Shown here: positions 1 through 8,645 of the stretch, in pieces
Position numbering within the stretch: the first letter of the stretch is position 1
How the letters are laid out: the number at the start of each line of letters is the position of its first letter
NCBI RefSeq assembly: GCF_001717505.1
Contig: NZ_CP017037.1
Location: 1,197,001-1,261,000, forward strand
Origin: Dialister pneumosintes
GTDB lineage: Bacteria > Bacillota > Negativicutes > Veillonellales > Dialisteraceae
Length of the DNA stretch: 64,000 nucleotides
Direction of reading: 5' to 3'
Notes under the pieces: generated by a model
Databases searched by the model: none
Seen by the model: only the letters and a program-made list of their open reading frames with translations
Told to the model about the DNA's origin: nothing
Program-made: the position numbers and the translations under genes

Positions 1-750
1 GAACGCAGCTAATTGCGGAACAGTCGTTTTATTGATAAGATTTAAGGTTTTTTCTTTTGTATGTTCCGGCAGTGATTCATAGTAGGATTCCAATTCTTTT
101 CCCGTACCGATAATAACAGGCATCATAGACGCTTTAGTAATAAGCTCTATTAAGGGGATGAGCATATCTCGCTTTAAATCCTTTTCCTTATTCTTTGTAA
201 TCGGATTGAGTGCAACAATCGGTTTATGAATATCTTTTAATAATATAGAGTCCACATAAGCAAAAGCTTCTTCCGGCACATGGTATTTCATTGGAAGACT
301 TTCGGTGGGGACTTGTGTATAGAGTTCTGCTAAGTAAGTATTTTGATCTTGTATTTGGTACCATTTTCCATAATTAATAGGAGGATTATCCAGTAAGCGA
401 TGTACATATTTATGTGTGCTGTCTGCATAGATTTTTTTAGCTCCTAATAATTTAGACAGAAAAATGCCTCGTTCATTTCCATAAATGATAAAAGCCGCAT
501 CGAAAGAATATGCATTCTTATGTTCTTTATAGAAATTGTAAAAACCGATAATTCCTTTGTGTTTTTTATGCTTATCATAAATCCATACTTCATCAACACC
601 ATCCATATAACGTGCTACATCCGCATAGGTTTTGTCAGAAATGAATACAAGATGAGAGTGTGGATATACTCGTTTTAATTGGCGACATAATGGATTAGTA
701 AGAATCATATCTCCAAAGAAAGAGGTATTATAGACAAGAAAAGTTTTCAT
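1..750 (-). CDS. Glycosyltransferase family 9 (heptosyltransferase-like), partial
   Basis: The reading frame begins with ATG at 750 on the minus strand and is still open at the window edge (250 codons seen). It starts MKTFLVYNTSFFGDMILTNP, the N-terminal Rossmann start typical of GT9 heptosyltransferases (xGDxxLxxP), and later has ALNPITKNKEKDLKRDM, resembling the nucleotide-sugar binding start of the second domain. GT9 enzymes add heptose or related sugars to the lipopolysaccharide core in the cytoplasm; the exact sugar is not readable. It is divergent from a polysaccharide deacetylase and a GT4 gene, which supports a surface-glycan role. The C-terminal part lies outside the window. Confidence 0.8.
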   Translation of the reverse strand, partial: MKTFLVYNTSFFGDMILTNPLCRQLKRVYPHSHLVFISDKTYADVARYMDGVDEVWIYDKHKKHKGIIGFYNFYKEHKNAYSFDAAFIIYGNERGIFLSKLLGAKKIYADSTHKYVHRLLDNPPINYGKWYQIQDQNTYLAELYTQVPTESLPMKYHVPEEAFAYVDSILLKDIHKPIVALNPITKNKEKDLKRDMLIPLIELITKASMMPVIIGTGKELESYYESLPEHTKEKTLNLINKTTVPQLAAF

Positions 751-845
751 CGGTACCTACTTATAAATACAAAAGTGGAATATGCTATAATGTATCAAAT
801 TCTTAGTATAGTATAATCCATGAGTCAACTAAGGAGAATACAAAA

Positions 846-1649
846 ATGAAAATACTGTTTATCTTACTTTTAGCATATATATATTATCATTTTCGCAAAC
901 GTGTGCCAATTTTGATGTATCATCGCATTGCTACGGTAAAAGGAGACAGAAACTCTCTTCCCGTAGAAAAATTTGAAGAGCAAATGCAGTATTTAGAAGA
1001 AAAAGGTTTTCATAGTATTACCATGGAACAATTGGAAAGTCATATCCTGCATGGATCGCCTTTACCGGATAAACCGATTGTACTTACCTTTGATGACGGA
1101 TATAAAGATAATGTAGAAACGGCACTTCCCATACTCAAGAAATATCATCAGATTGGCAATGTTTTTTCTATTGCTAATTGGCGAGGAAAAGAAAATAAAT
1201 GGGAAAACTTCGGAAAAGAGCTTACGGTAACGATGAATGATGAAGAATTGCTCCAATGGCAACGGGAAGGGAACTATATCGGTTCACATACGATGGATCA
1301 TCCCTTTCTTTCGGAATGCGAACCTTTGCGGTTACGTGATGAGTTGACACAAAGTAAAGAAGTTTTCGATGCGTTAACAGAAAAAGATGTTTCCTGTATT
1401 TGTTATCCGTACGGAGATTTCAATGAAGAAGTGATAGAAGAAGCTAAGAAATGTGGATATCGATTGGGGCTAGGTATATTTTATGGAGTTCCTCTTTGGA
1501 AACAAAATCCGTTAGCATTGCCTCGTATTCCTATTCCGGCAAGACAACCGATGTGGGAATTTAAGCTCAAAGTAAGTTCGATTCATCTTCTTTTTGTTTG
1601 GCTGAGACAGATGGAACGAACGGTTAAGAAAAAGGTAAGAAAATTATAA
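846..1649 (+). CDS. Polysaccharide deacetylase family protein, membrane anchored
   Basis: A 267-residue protein. The first 15 or so residues form a hydrophobic anchor (ILFILLLAYIYY), followed by a NodB-type deacetylase fold: VLTFDDGY carries the paired aspartates that bind metal and act in catalysis, and GSHTMDHPFLS carries the HxxxH metal ligands. CYPYGDFNEEV matches the next family motif. Such enzymes remove acetyl groups from N-acetylated sugars of cell-wall or capsule polymers. An AAGGAG site precedes the ATG. It lies 27 bp ahead of a GT4 glycosyltransferase, probably one transcript, so the substrate is more likely a surface glycan or LPS than free chitin. Confidence 0.85.
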   Translation: MKILFILLLAYIYYHFRKRVPILMYHRIATVKGDRNSLPVEKFEEQMQYLEEKGFHSITMEQLESHILHGSPLPDKPIVLTFDDGYKDNVETALPILKKYHQIGNVFSIANWRGKENKWENFGKELTVTMNDEELLQWQREGNYIGSHTMDHPFLSECEPLRLRDELTQSKEVFDALTEKDVSCICYPYGDFNEEVIEEAKKCGYRLGLGIFYGVPLWKQNPLALPRIPIPARQPMWEFKLKVSSIHLLFVWLRQMERTVKKKVRKL

Positions 1650-1676
1650 AATAAGCAAGCAAGTAAGGAATAGCGT

Positions 1677-2753
1677 ATGAAACGAATTTTATTTGTAGTA
1701 CCTCGCATGAATATAGGTGGTGCAGAAACCTATGTTTTTACAGTGATAAAAGAATTACATCAAAGAGGATATGAAGTGTTTTTAGCTTCCGGTGGCGGAC
1801 AGTTGGCAGATAAACTTTCCGATATGGGTATACCGACTTTTTTTCTTCCTATTCGTCTTTCCCGTTCTTTGTCTGCTTGGCTTTTAGCACGCATTGTAAA
1901 GAAGCATCATATAGATTTAATACATGCCAATTCCGGAGCTGCCGGCATTGTGGCTGCTAAGGTAAAGAGGCAGTTGGGGATACCGGTTGTGTATACGGCA
2001 CATGGTATTTTTGGAAATCCGGAGAGAGAATATGTTATCGATGAGTTGGATACCTTAATTTGTGTCAGTGAATATGTCAAGAGAGATGCGATACAAAGAG
2101 GTTTTCATGAAAGCCATCTTCTGGTTCGTTATAGCGGTATTGATACAGATACGTTTAAACCGGATAGTGCTGTACGTGAAAAATTGAGAAAACAATATGG
2201 AATAGATAAGGATACTTTAGTGCTTGCTGTTGTATCTCGTATCAAAAATTTACAACACAAGGGACATCAATATTTACTGGACGTACTTTCACAATATGCG
2301 AGTAAAGAGTCTTGGAAGTTAGTGGTGATTGGTAAAGGGCATGGTTTACCAGTTCTAAAAAGACAAGTTCGACAATTAGGGCTTTCAGGAAAAGTAATTT
2401 GTCTGGGACATCGAACCGATGTGGCATATTGTTTACAAATGGCGGATGTTCTCGTATTACCGTCACGTTTTGAAACTTTCGGTCTAGTCTTGGCGGAAGG
2501 AATGGCTATGGGGAAACCTGCCATAGCTTTTGATGTAGGCGGTACATCGGAAGTTATTAAAGATGGAGAAACTGGATTTCTTGTAGAAAAAAATAATACA
2601 CAAGAATTATATGAGAAAATAAAACAATTGGATGAAGATAGAGTTTTATTATCTACTTTTTCAACACAAGGTATGCATTGGGTAAGAGAACGTTTTACGA
2701 CGAAGAAAATGGTAGATGAGTTAGAAGTGATTTATAAGAAATTATTTTATTAA
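1677..2753 (+). CDS. Glycosyltransferase family 4
   Basis: 358 residues with a GT-B fold. The N-terminus VVPRMNIGGAETYVFTVIKE has the glycine-rich GGAE acceptor loop of GT4 enzymes, and FETFGLVLAEGMAMGKPAIA near residue 265-290 is the nucleotide-sugar binding EX7E motif. These transfer a sugar from a nucleotide donor to a growing lipid- or LPS-linked glycan on the cytoplasmic side. It is cotranscribed with the deacetylase just upstream (27 bp gap). Donor and acceptor cannot be named from sequence. Confidence 0.85.
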   Translation: MKRILFVVPRMNIGGAETYVFTVIKELHQRGYEVFLASGGGQLADKLSDMGIPTFFLPIRLSRSLSAWLLARIVKKHHIDLIHANSGAAGIVAAKVKRQLGIPVVYTAHGIFGNPEREYVIDELDTLICVSEYVKRDAIQRGFHESHLLVRYSGIDTDTFKPDSAVREKLRKQYGIDKDTLVLAVVSRIKNLQHKGHQYLLDVLSQYASKESWKLVVIGKGHGLPVLKRQVRQLGLSGKVICLGHRTDVAYCLQMADVLVLPSRFETFGLVLAEGMAMGKPAIAFDVGGTSEVIKDGETGFLVEKNNTQELYEKIKQLDEDRVLLSTFSTQGMHWVRERFTTKKMVDELEVIYKKLFY

Positions 2754-2836
2754 TACAAAATAATAAGAATATAAGTATCAGATAGTAAAGATGTTGTGAT
2801 GATAAAAGAAGTTATGATAGAATAATACTGTCTTAT

Positions 2837-2913
2837 GCGTCTATAGCTCAGATGGATAGAGCAGCGGTTTCCTAAACCGTGTGTCGGGAGTTCGAATCCC
2901 CCTAGGCGCACCA
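2837..2913 (+). tRNA. tRNA-Arg (anticodon CCT)
   Basis: A full cloverleaf with encoded CCA. The acceptor stem pairs GCGTCTA with TAGGCGC, the anticodon arm is GCGGT/ACCGT around loop TTCCTAA (anticodon CCT), and the T-loop is the normal TTCGAAT. It reads the rare AGG codon. It is followed directly by an intrinsic terminator and then by the GATC restriction-modification operon. Confidence 0.95.
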
Positions 2914-2920
2914 AAAATAA

Positions 2921-2944
2921 AGGCATCTCTTTTTAGGGATGCCT
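2921..2944 (+). terminator. Terminator of tRNA-Arg(CCT)
   Basis: A 10-bp stem AGGCATCTCT/AGGGATGCCT with a TTTT loop, followed by a T-rich run, 7 bp after the tRNA CCA. Confidence 0.85.
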
Positions 2945-3376
2945 TTTTATTTTTTTAGGGATATTTCTAAATACGAATTAAAACTTTAACTAATTAAAAT
3001 GCTATCTATGTATAAAGACATATTCGATAAACACTTACTTTTTTAAAATAGTACATCGAAGTTCTTGAAAGTGGCATAGAGACTGAATGTACCGAAAAAT
3101 GCATAGTACTAGAACTAAATTGATTGCATTATTTTTAAAGATAAAATATGGTATAATAAATAGAATGTTTGTTCTGTATATTAAAATAAAGTAGATAGCA
3201 TTGTTTATCTGATACATAAGAAACAATTAACGGAAAATGTAAAAATATATAGAAAAGATGAAGAATATTCGTTATTATAAGTTTAAAGTAAAAATTAGGT
3301 ATTTAACCATATAGCTACTATATGAAGCAAAATTTACAAATTCTTTGCATACTATTAAGAAAATAGAGGAAATAGA
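2945..3376. other. AT-rich intergenic region before the restriction-modification operon
   Basis: 432 bp without a convincing gene. The one regulatory signal seen is an extended -10 element, TGGTATAAT, with TATAAT at 3152-3157, about 220 bp before the first methylase. An inverted pair GTACAT...ATGTAC spans about 3051-3091. No controller-protein gene and no duplicate of the tRNA 3-prime end were found here. Confidence 0.4.
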
Positions 3377-4216
3377 ATGACTCATGTAGGTTTCATGCCA
3401 TTTATAAAATGGGCGGGAGGAAAAACACAGCTTTTAGATGTAATCAGAGAAAGATTACCTGCTAGCTTTGATTCATACTATGAGCCTTTTATCGGAGGAG
3501 GGGCTGTATTTTTAAAAACTTGTCCCCAAAGAGCTTATATTAATGATATTAACCCACAACTTATTAATGTATATAAGCAAATTAAAAATGAAGTAGAAAG
3601 TTTAATTACGTATATAAACTTTTTAGATAATAGAGAGTGTAATTTAGAATTTTATTTAGAACAACGAGATTTATATAATAAAAAAATTATAAATGAAATA
3701 TATGATGTAGAATCAGCAGGATTGCTTATTTGGCTTAATAAACATTGTTTTAATGGATTATATCGAGTTAATAAAAAAGGACTATTTAATGTTCCTTATA
3801 ATAAAAAAATAATAGGTTCTTCTATAGTTCCTGATAATGTAAGAGCTATATCTGAGTATTTAAATAAAAATAAGGTCATAATTTCATGCTCTGACTTTGA
3901 AGAATTTTGCGATATTATATCGACTAATAATGCATTTGTATACTTAGACTCACCCTATGTTCCTATGAGTGAGACCGCAAGTTTTACTGACTATAGTAAA
4001 TCAGGTTTTTTATATGAAGATCATAAGAGATTGGCAGACCTTTTTAAAAGATTAGATCAAAAAGGGGTAAGACTTATGCTTAGTAACAATGATGTAAAAT
4101 TAGTACGTGAGTTATATGAGGAGTATATTATTGAATCAATAGATGTGAAACGTAATATTAACAGTAGAGGGGATAAACGATGGGGAAAAGAAGTGATTAT
4201 AAGAAACTATGAATAG
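3377..4216 (+). CDS. dpnM: DNA adenine N6-methyltransferase, DpnII type (GATC), first methylase
   Basis: 279 residues, the Dam/DpnM alpha-class layout: FIKWAGGKTQLL (SAM-binding FxGxG-like motif, residues about 9-20), YYEPFIGGGAVF, then the catalytic motif near residue 196 reading YLDSPYVP. Dam relatives normally have DPPY, so the serine at the second position is unusual though the catalytic D and PY are kept. The C-terminus (VKRNINSRGDKRWGKEVII) matches the family end. It methylates double-stranded GATC to protect the host. It overlaps the next methylase by 8 bp, in the same order as the pneumococcal DpnII operon. The codon use is clearly more AT-rich than in neighbouring genes, which suggests transfer. 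Confidence 0.9.
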   Translation: MTHVGFMPFIKWAGGKTQLLDVIRERLPASFDSYYEPFIGGGAVFLKTCPQRAYINDINPQLINVYKQIKNEVESLITYINFLDNRECNLEFYLEQRDLYNKKIINEIYDVESAGLLIWLNKHCFNGLYRVNKKGLFNVPYNKKIIGSSIVPDNVRAISEYLNKNKVIISCSDFEEFCDIISTNNAFVYLDSPYVPMSETASFTDYSKSGFLYEDHKRLADLFKRLDQKGVRLMLSNNDVKLVRELYEEYIIESIDVKRNINSRGDKRWGKEVIIRNYE

Positions 4217-4991
4217 AATAGATAGAGTACTTGGTAGCATACCTGTTTATTATAAAAATGACAGAACTTGCTTATTGCATGGAGATACTTTTTCTTTGTT
4301 AAAAAGATTGCCTAAAGAATCTATAGATCTTATTTTCGCAGATCCACCTTATTTTTTAAGTAATAATGGAATTACTTGTCAAGCGGGACGAATGGTATCT
4401 GTGAATAAGGGAAAATGGGATAAAGGATTAAATACGGAGGAAAAACATGCATTTAATAGGCATTGGATAAAGGAATGCCATCGCATTTTAAGATCGAATG
4501 GAACTATATGGATAAGTGGTACTTATCATAATATTTATAGTGTAGGATTGGCACTGGAGCAGGAAGGCTTTAAAATTCTTAATAATATAATTTGGGAAAA
4601 GACAAATCCACCACCTAATTTAGCATGTCGTTGTTTTACACATAGTACGGAAACTATTTTATGGGCAAAAAAAGCAGGACAAGGAATTCATCATTTATTT
4701 AATTATCAGGAAATGAAAATAGCTAATGGTGGAAAGCAAATGAAAGATGTCTGGAGAGGCGCTTTAACTAAGAAATCAGAGAAGCTGGAAGGTAGGCATC
4801 CCACACAGAAACCGTTATATTTATTAGAAAGAATTATTGAAGCCAGTAGTCTTCCTGGCTATTTAATATTAGATCCATTTTGTGGAAGTTCTACTACGGG
4901 TGTAGCAGCTAAAGCATTGAATAGATGGTATATTGGAATAGATAATTCTATTGAATATTTAGAGCTGTCTAAACGTAGGCTTTCAAAATAA
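4209..4991 (+). CDS. dpnA: Second DpnII-type adenine methyltransferase (DpnA-like)
   Basis: 260 residues with beta-class motif order: the catalytic IFADPPYFLS comes early (about residues 42-51), and the SAM-binding motif LILDPFCGSSTTGVAA comes late (about 217-232). In the DpnII system this second enzyme can also methylate single-stranded GATC, protecting incoming DNA during transformation; that property is family knowledge and is not visible here. It overlaps the upstream methylase by 8 bp and is followed 15 bp later by the nuclease. The presence of type IV pilus motor genes elsewhere in the window makes a competence link plausible. Confidence 0.9.
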   Translation: MNRIDRVLGSIPVYYKNDRTCLLHGDTFSLLKRLPKESIDLIFADPPYFLSNNGITCQAGRMVSVNKGKWDKGLNTEEKHAFNRHWIKECHRILRSNGTIWISGTYHNIYSVGLALEQEGFKILNNIIWEKTNPPPNLACRCFTHSTETILWAKKAGQGIHHLFNYQEMKIANGGKQMKDVWRGALTKKSEKLEGRHPTQKPLYLLERIIEASSLPGYLILDPFCGSSTTGVAAKALNRWYIGIDNSIEYLELSKRRLSK

Positions 4992-5006
4992 GGAGAATCT
5001 GAACTT

Positions 5007-5849
5007 ATGAGAGATTTTGAAGAGTGGCTTTCTAAGATGCGACCAAGCATTAATACATATCAGTACTATGTTGATTTTTATAAGGTATATACAAATGTAG
5101 AATCTATTAAAATAGAATTAAATTTATTAAACTCATTAATACACTCTAAAAATATAAAACAGGATTTTATAACACTTACAAAAAAGTATCCTGAAATTTT
5201 AAAATGTATTCCTATATTATTGGCGGTTCGTCAAAAAGAAATTTACGTACAAGATGAAGAAGGTGCTTATTTAATTAATTTTGACAAGCTTAACTATAGT
5301 ATAGAAGAATATGTACTTTTTATGGAAAAGACCGGATTATTTGATTTAATAGAAAATCATATTATTAATAATCTGGTGGATTACGTGTTAGGTGTAGAAA
5401 CCGGACTGGATAGTAATGGAAGAAAAAATCGCGGTGGACATCAAATGGAAAATTTGGTGGAACGATATATTAAGAAGACCGGTTTTGAATATTATAAAGA
5501 AATGTATTTAACAGAGATTGAGAAGAAATGGAATGTGGATTTATCAACTATATCAGCAGAAGGCATTACTACAAAACGTTTTGATTTTGTGATTAAATCA
5601 CCACATAAGCTATATTTGATAGAAACCAATTTCTATGCGAGCGGTGGCTCTAAGCTTAATGAAACAGCAAGAAGTTATAAAATGATTACAACAGAAGTGG
5701 AGAGTATTCCGTTTGTAGAGTTTTTATGGGTTACAGATGGTGGTGGATGGAAGTCCGCTCGTCGTAATTTAAAAGAAACTTTTGAAGTCATGCAACATTT
5801 GTATAACATTAATGATTTAGAGAACAATGTATTGCAAAAGCTAGAATAA
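5007..5849 (+). CDS. dpnB: Type II restriction endonuclease, DpnII/MboI family (GATC)
   Basis: 280 residues, about the usual length for this family. The conserved C-terminal block RFDFVIKS...LYLIETNFY followed by GGSKLNE gives a PD-(D/E)XK-like core with D, then E, and an asparagine where lysine is usual. The preceding GVETGLDSNGRKNRGGHQ is also a DpnII-family block. It should cut unmethylated GATC. The start has AAGGAGAATCTGAACTT ahead of ATG. It is third in the operon and ends at a strong bidirectional terminator. Confidence 0.9.
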   Translation: MRDFEEWLSKMRPSINTYQYYVDFYKVYTNVESIKIELNLLNSLIHSKNIKQDFITLTKKYPEILKCIPILLAVRQKEIYVQDEEGAYLINFDKLNYSIEEYVLFMEKTGLFDLIENHIINNLVDYVLGVETGLDSNGRKNRGGHQMENLVERYIKKTGFEYYKEMYLTEIEKKWNVDLSTISAEGITTKRFDFVIKSPHKLYLIETNFYASGGSKLNETARSYKMITTEVESIPFVEFLWVTDGGGWKSARRNLKETFEVMQHLYNINDLENNVLQKLE

Positions 5850-5852
5850 TAG

Positions 5853-5883
5853 AAAAGACCTGCATCGTTGATGCAGGTCTTTT
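5853..5883. terminator. Bidirectional terminator after the restriction operon
   Basis: A 14-bp perfect stem (AAAAGACCTGCATC and its complement) with a 3-nt loop and runs of A before and T after. It serves the restriction operon on the plus strand and the methyltransferase on the minus strand. Confidence 0.9.
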
Positions 5884-5885
5884 TC

Positions 5886-6695
5886 TTATGCTTTAAATTG
5901 GATATATACGATTTTATCGTTGCAGTTATTATTCCACCATGGAATGAGAGAGAGTAGTCCTAATATTCCCCAATAAGAACGGTAGCCTTCATATAAGGTT
6001 TGTTCTTTTATATAACGAATGGAAGGGTGTAATTTGGTAATTTCTTTTCCTTTGGTAATCGCCCAATGGAAAGGAGTTTTTTCTTTAGAAATGGCATCAT
6101 GAAATTGTTGATTTTTGATGATGAAGGGGGTGGATGTTTCCATGAGCATAAAAGAATTGGGGAAATGTGTAACGATAAGTTCACACAGGTCGTGTAATTC
6201 TTTTTCTTTAAAGTACATGGAAGCACCTTCCATAATAAAAAGTACCGGTCTATTTTTATGGGAGGTTATTTGTTCTATCCAGATAGGGTCAAACATAGAA
6301 AGCCCGATGTTTTGCATATTTTCCGGTTCTTTGGGAAGTAATTGCTTACGTAGTGCTATAACTTCCGGTAAATCGATATTGACCCAATAGATGTGTTCAT
6401 TGTTGACTCTATAAAATCGAGTATCGAGTCCGGCTGCCAGATTGATGATAAGTGCATCAGGATGTTTTTTTATAAATGCGAGTGTTTCGTTATCTAGGAT
6501 GTTAGAACGAACGGCTACTCCAATTTGTGAACCTTTTGCTTTTTTAAATTTACTAAAATCATAATCAATTTGTTGAATCATTTCTATCGCATGCGGATCA
6601 TTCAATAATCGATTTTTATTTTTTTGTGTTTCATGGGCTCTTGCCCAGAGCGGAATGAGTAAGGTTTCCGCTACACCTTCTAATTGTACTTTCAT
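5886..6695 (-). CDS. Class I SAM-dependent methyltransferase, LCM/TcmP family
   Basis: 269 residues. The N-terminus (GVAETLLIPLWARAHET) and the SAM-binding block IINLAAGLDTRFYRVNN, followed by the acidic NIDLPEVIALRKQL, are characteristic of leucine-carboxyl-methyltransferase-like proteins such as TcmP. LFIMEGASMYF is the post-motif segment. Bacterial members methylate carboxyl or hydroxyl groups of small molecules; the substrate is unknown here. It stands alone, convergent with the restriction operon. An AGGAGG site lies just ahead of the ATG at 6695. Confidence 0.8.
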   Translation of the reverse strand: MKVQLEGVAETLLIPLWARAHETQKNKNRLLNDPHAIEMIQQIDYDFSKFKKAKGSQIGVAVRSNILDNETLAFIKKHPDALIINLAAGLDTRFYRVNNEHIYWVNIDLPEVIALRKQLLPKEPENMQNIGLSMFDPIWIEQITSHKNRPVLFIMEGASMYFKEKELHDLCELIVTHFPNSFMLMETSTPFIIKNQQFHDAISKEKTPFHWAITKGKEITKLHPSIRYIKEQTLYEGYRSYWGILGLLSLIPWWNNNCNDKIVYIQFKA

Positions 6696-6820
6696 ATGAA
6701 CCTCCTCTATGATAGATGTACTATGACATCGTTATATATAGGGTAAAACCCTCTTTAGTATAGCATGATATGAAAGTGGAAATGATTATGTAAGAGTTAT
6801 AATGAAACCGGACTGTAATA

Positions 6821-6853
6821 CTAAAAGCCAGGTATTTGATACCTGGCTTTTAG
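6821..6853. terminator. Hairpin downstream of lrgB
   Basis: A 15-bp perfect stem, CTAAAAGCCAGGTAT with its complement and a 3-nt loop, located 30 bp past the lrgB stop. The T-run is short (TTTTAG), so termination may be weaker than at other hairpins here. Confidence 0.7.
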
Positions 6854-6884
6854 TGGATAATCTGTGTTATCTATGCATTTTTAT

Positions 6885-7577
6885 TTATAGGAGTAATGCA
6901 AAAAGAGAAGCTCCGACGACTGTTAAAACACCGGATGCTACGAGGGAAAGAGAACTCATCGCCCCTTCGATAGATCCCATTTCCATAGCTTTGGTAGTAC
7001 CCATTGCATGGGCAGCACTTCCGCAAGCGATACCTTTAGCGACCGGATCTTTAATACCGAATAATTTACAGATAGGTTCTGCTAAGATATTACCTAAAAT
7101 ACCGGTAGCAATGATGGCAGCCACTGTAATGGATACATAGCCGCCCAACTCTTGTGATACACCCATACCGATAGCGGTAGTGATAGATTTAGGTAATAAC
7201 GTAACGTAGGATGCATGGTCAAAATGAAATAGACGGCAAAGTCCATAGACGGTAAGAAGTCCGGCAAGCATACCGGCAGTAATTCCACCGATAATGGCAG
7301 AAAGGTTACGTGTTAATAATTTTATCTGCTCATAAAGCGGCACGGCAAGACAGATAGTAGCCGGAGTTAATAAATAGCTGATGTATCTAGCACCGTCATA
7401 ATAGGTGTGATAATCGATACCGCATACTTTTAAAAAGATAATGATAAATACAATGGATAATAATAAGGGATTGGCTAATGAAAATTTAGATTTATCACGA
7501 ATGATAATGCCACATTGATAAGCAGCTAAAGAGAGGAATACTCCTAAAAATACGGAGGATGTTAAAAATGTAGACAT
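6885..7577 (-). CDS. lrgB: LrgB family membrane protein
   Basis: 230 residues with about six hydrophobic segments. The family signature is clear: LLPKSITTAIGMGVSQELGG and GIKDPVAKGIACGSAAHAMG, the conserved LrgB/CidB/YohK blocks. With LrgA it forms a membrane system linked to control of murein hydrolases, overflow metabolism and cell death in Firmicutes, and to glycolate/pyruvate transport in other lineages. It follows lrgA with a 9-bp gap and is the last gene of a three-gene leftward operon. Confidence 0.9.
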   Translation of the reverse strand: MSTFLTSSVFLGVFLSLAAYQCGIIIRDKSKFSLANPLLLSIVFIIIFLKVCGIDYHTYYDGARYISYLLTPATICLAVPLYEQIKLLTRNLSAIIGGITAGMLAGLLTVYGLCRLFHFDHASYVTLLPKSITTAIGMGVSQELGGYVSITVAAIIATGILGNILAEPICKLFGIKDPVAKGIACGSAAHAMGTTKAMEMGSIEGAMSSLSLVASGVLTVVGASLFALLL

Positions 7578-7586
7578 GAGAACCTC

Positions 7587-7946
7587 CTATTTAGATTTAT
7601 TCTGGTAACGAATGATACATTGTGTGGTAAGACCGGATACGACCATTACAACTACAAGTCCTATTATAATAATGAGTAAATAGGGAAATAACTTAGGCTG
7701 AATTAAAGACCATGAGTCCATCAGGCCGACTGCTGCCGGAATGAATAAAATAGGCATGATTTCAATGAGAAAATAAATAGTCTCACGAATTTGTATGACA
7801 TGTAGTAAGTGACTCCGTAAACAAATAAATAAAAGTATGATACCGTAAATACTGGCAGGTACCGGAAGAGGAAGTATGGAATGCAATACTTCTCCGATAA
7901 AAGATAAGGTAATAATAATTCCAAATTGTTTTAAAATAGGTAACAT
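7587..7946 (-). CDS. lrgA: LrgA family holin-like protein
   Basis: 119 residues, four predicted membrane spans. The segment EVLHSILPLPVPASIYGIIL is the CidA/LrgA hallmark, and FIPAAVGLMDSW is the second conserved block. Holin-like partner of LrgB. Its ATG overlaps the stop codon of the upstream kinase-like gene by one base (TAATG), so the two are translationally coupled. Confidence 0.9.
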   Translation of the reverse strand: MLPILKQFGIIITLSFIGEVLHSILPLPVPASIYGIILLFICLRSHLLHVIQIRETIYFLIEIMPILFIPAAVGLMDSWSLIQPKLFPYLLIIIIGLVVVMVVSGLTTQCIIRYQNKSK

Positions 7947-8551
7947 TACACATCCTCCGAAGGGGTTGGTTTGGTATAGATAGGAACAGCGGCTTGTTGA
8001 ATATATGCTTCAATAAAGTCGGCTGTTTTTTCACATCCTAAACGATAGGTATTGATGGTGAGATCATAATAATTGGACATACCCCATACTTCAGAGGTAT
8101 AAAATTTATGATAGAGTGCACGGTATTCGTCCATTTTGGGAATACGTTTTGTGGCTTCCGTCTTAGTAATTTTCCATTTTTTAGACATAGATTCAACACG
8201 CTTAGAAAATTCACCATGTAAGAAAATACTGATACAGTCGCCTCTATCACGGAATACATAATTGCCACAGCGGCCGATTAATATGCAGTCGGTATCTTTT
8301 AACAAGTCATATAGTATTTTAAGCGGAGCTTGTTTTACTTGGGTAGAATGGCTATTAATACTTAAAGCATAGATTAGACTGTTCATCGGATCTTCTGTAA
8401 AAAAGGTCGGCATTTCATCATAAAGTCCTTTTTCTTTTGCCATATCCAGCAGTGTTTCCCAACTATAAAAAGGAATATTGAATTTCTTGGAAAGTAATTT
8501 TCCTACGACTTCGCCACCTGCACCGCATTCACGTGCAATTGTAATAATCAT
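7946..8551 (-). CDS. Cytidylate kinase-like family protein
   Basis: 201 residues. It begins MIITIARECGAGGEVVGKLL, the P-loop-like glycine-rich start of the cytidylate-kinase-like family (PF13189), and has CILIGRCGNYVFRD and IFLHGEFSKRVESM with the family's arginines. Despite the name, most members are not demonstrated CMP kinases. Here it heads an operon with lrgA (1-bp overlap) and lrgB, so a regulatory or nucleotide-sensing role for LrgAB is possible, as inference only. An AAGGAGAATATT site precedes the ATG. Confidence 0.75.
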   Translation of the reverse strand: MIITIARECGAGGEVVGKLLSKKFNIPFYSWETLLDMAKEKGLYDEMPTFFTEDPMNSLIYALSINSHSTQVKQAPLKILYDLLKDTDCILIGRCGNYVFRDRGDCISIFLHGEFSKRVESMSKKWKITKTEATKRIPKMDEYRALYHKFYTSEVWGMSNYYDLTINTYRLGCEKTADFIEAYIQQAAVPIYTKPTPSEDV

Positions 8552-8645
8552 AATATTCTCCTTGCGTACGATAAGATTTATAGCAGTACTATTGTAGATC
8601 TCTTCTTTCTAATCTTCAATAGGTTTTCAAAATTTATAATTATTT

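Noticed and set aside
3035-3226. Minus-strand open frame of 63 codons before the restriction operon
   Set aside because: Very AT-rich, low complexity, no start signal.
2837-5890. Integrative island inserted in tRNA-Arg carrying the restriction operon
   Set aside because: No integrase and no repeat of the tRNA 3-prime end beyond the operon; the composition difference alone does not show tRNA-targeted integration.
6802-7140. Plus-strand open frame of 112 codons opposite lrgB
   Set aside because: Mirror of the conserved lrgB coding strand, no ribosome site; lrgB carries family motifs.
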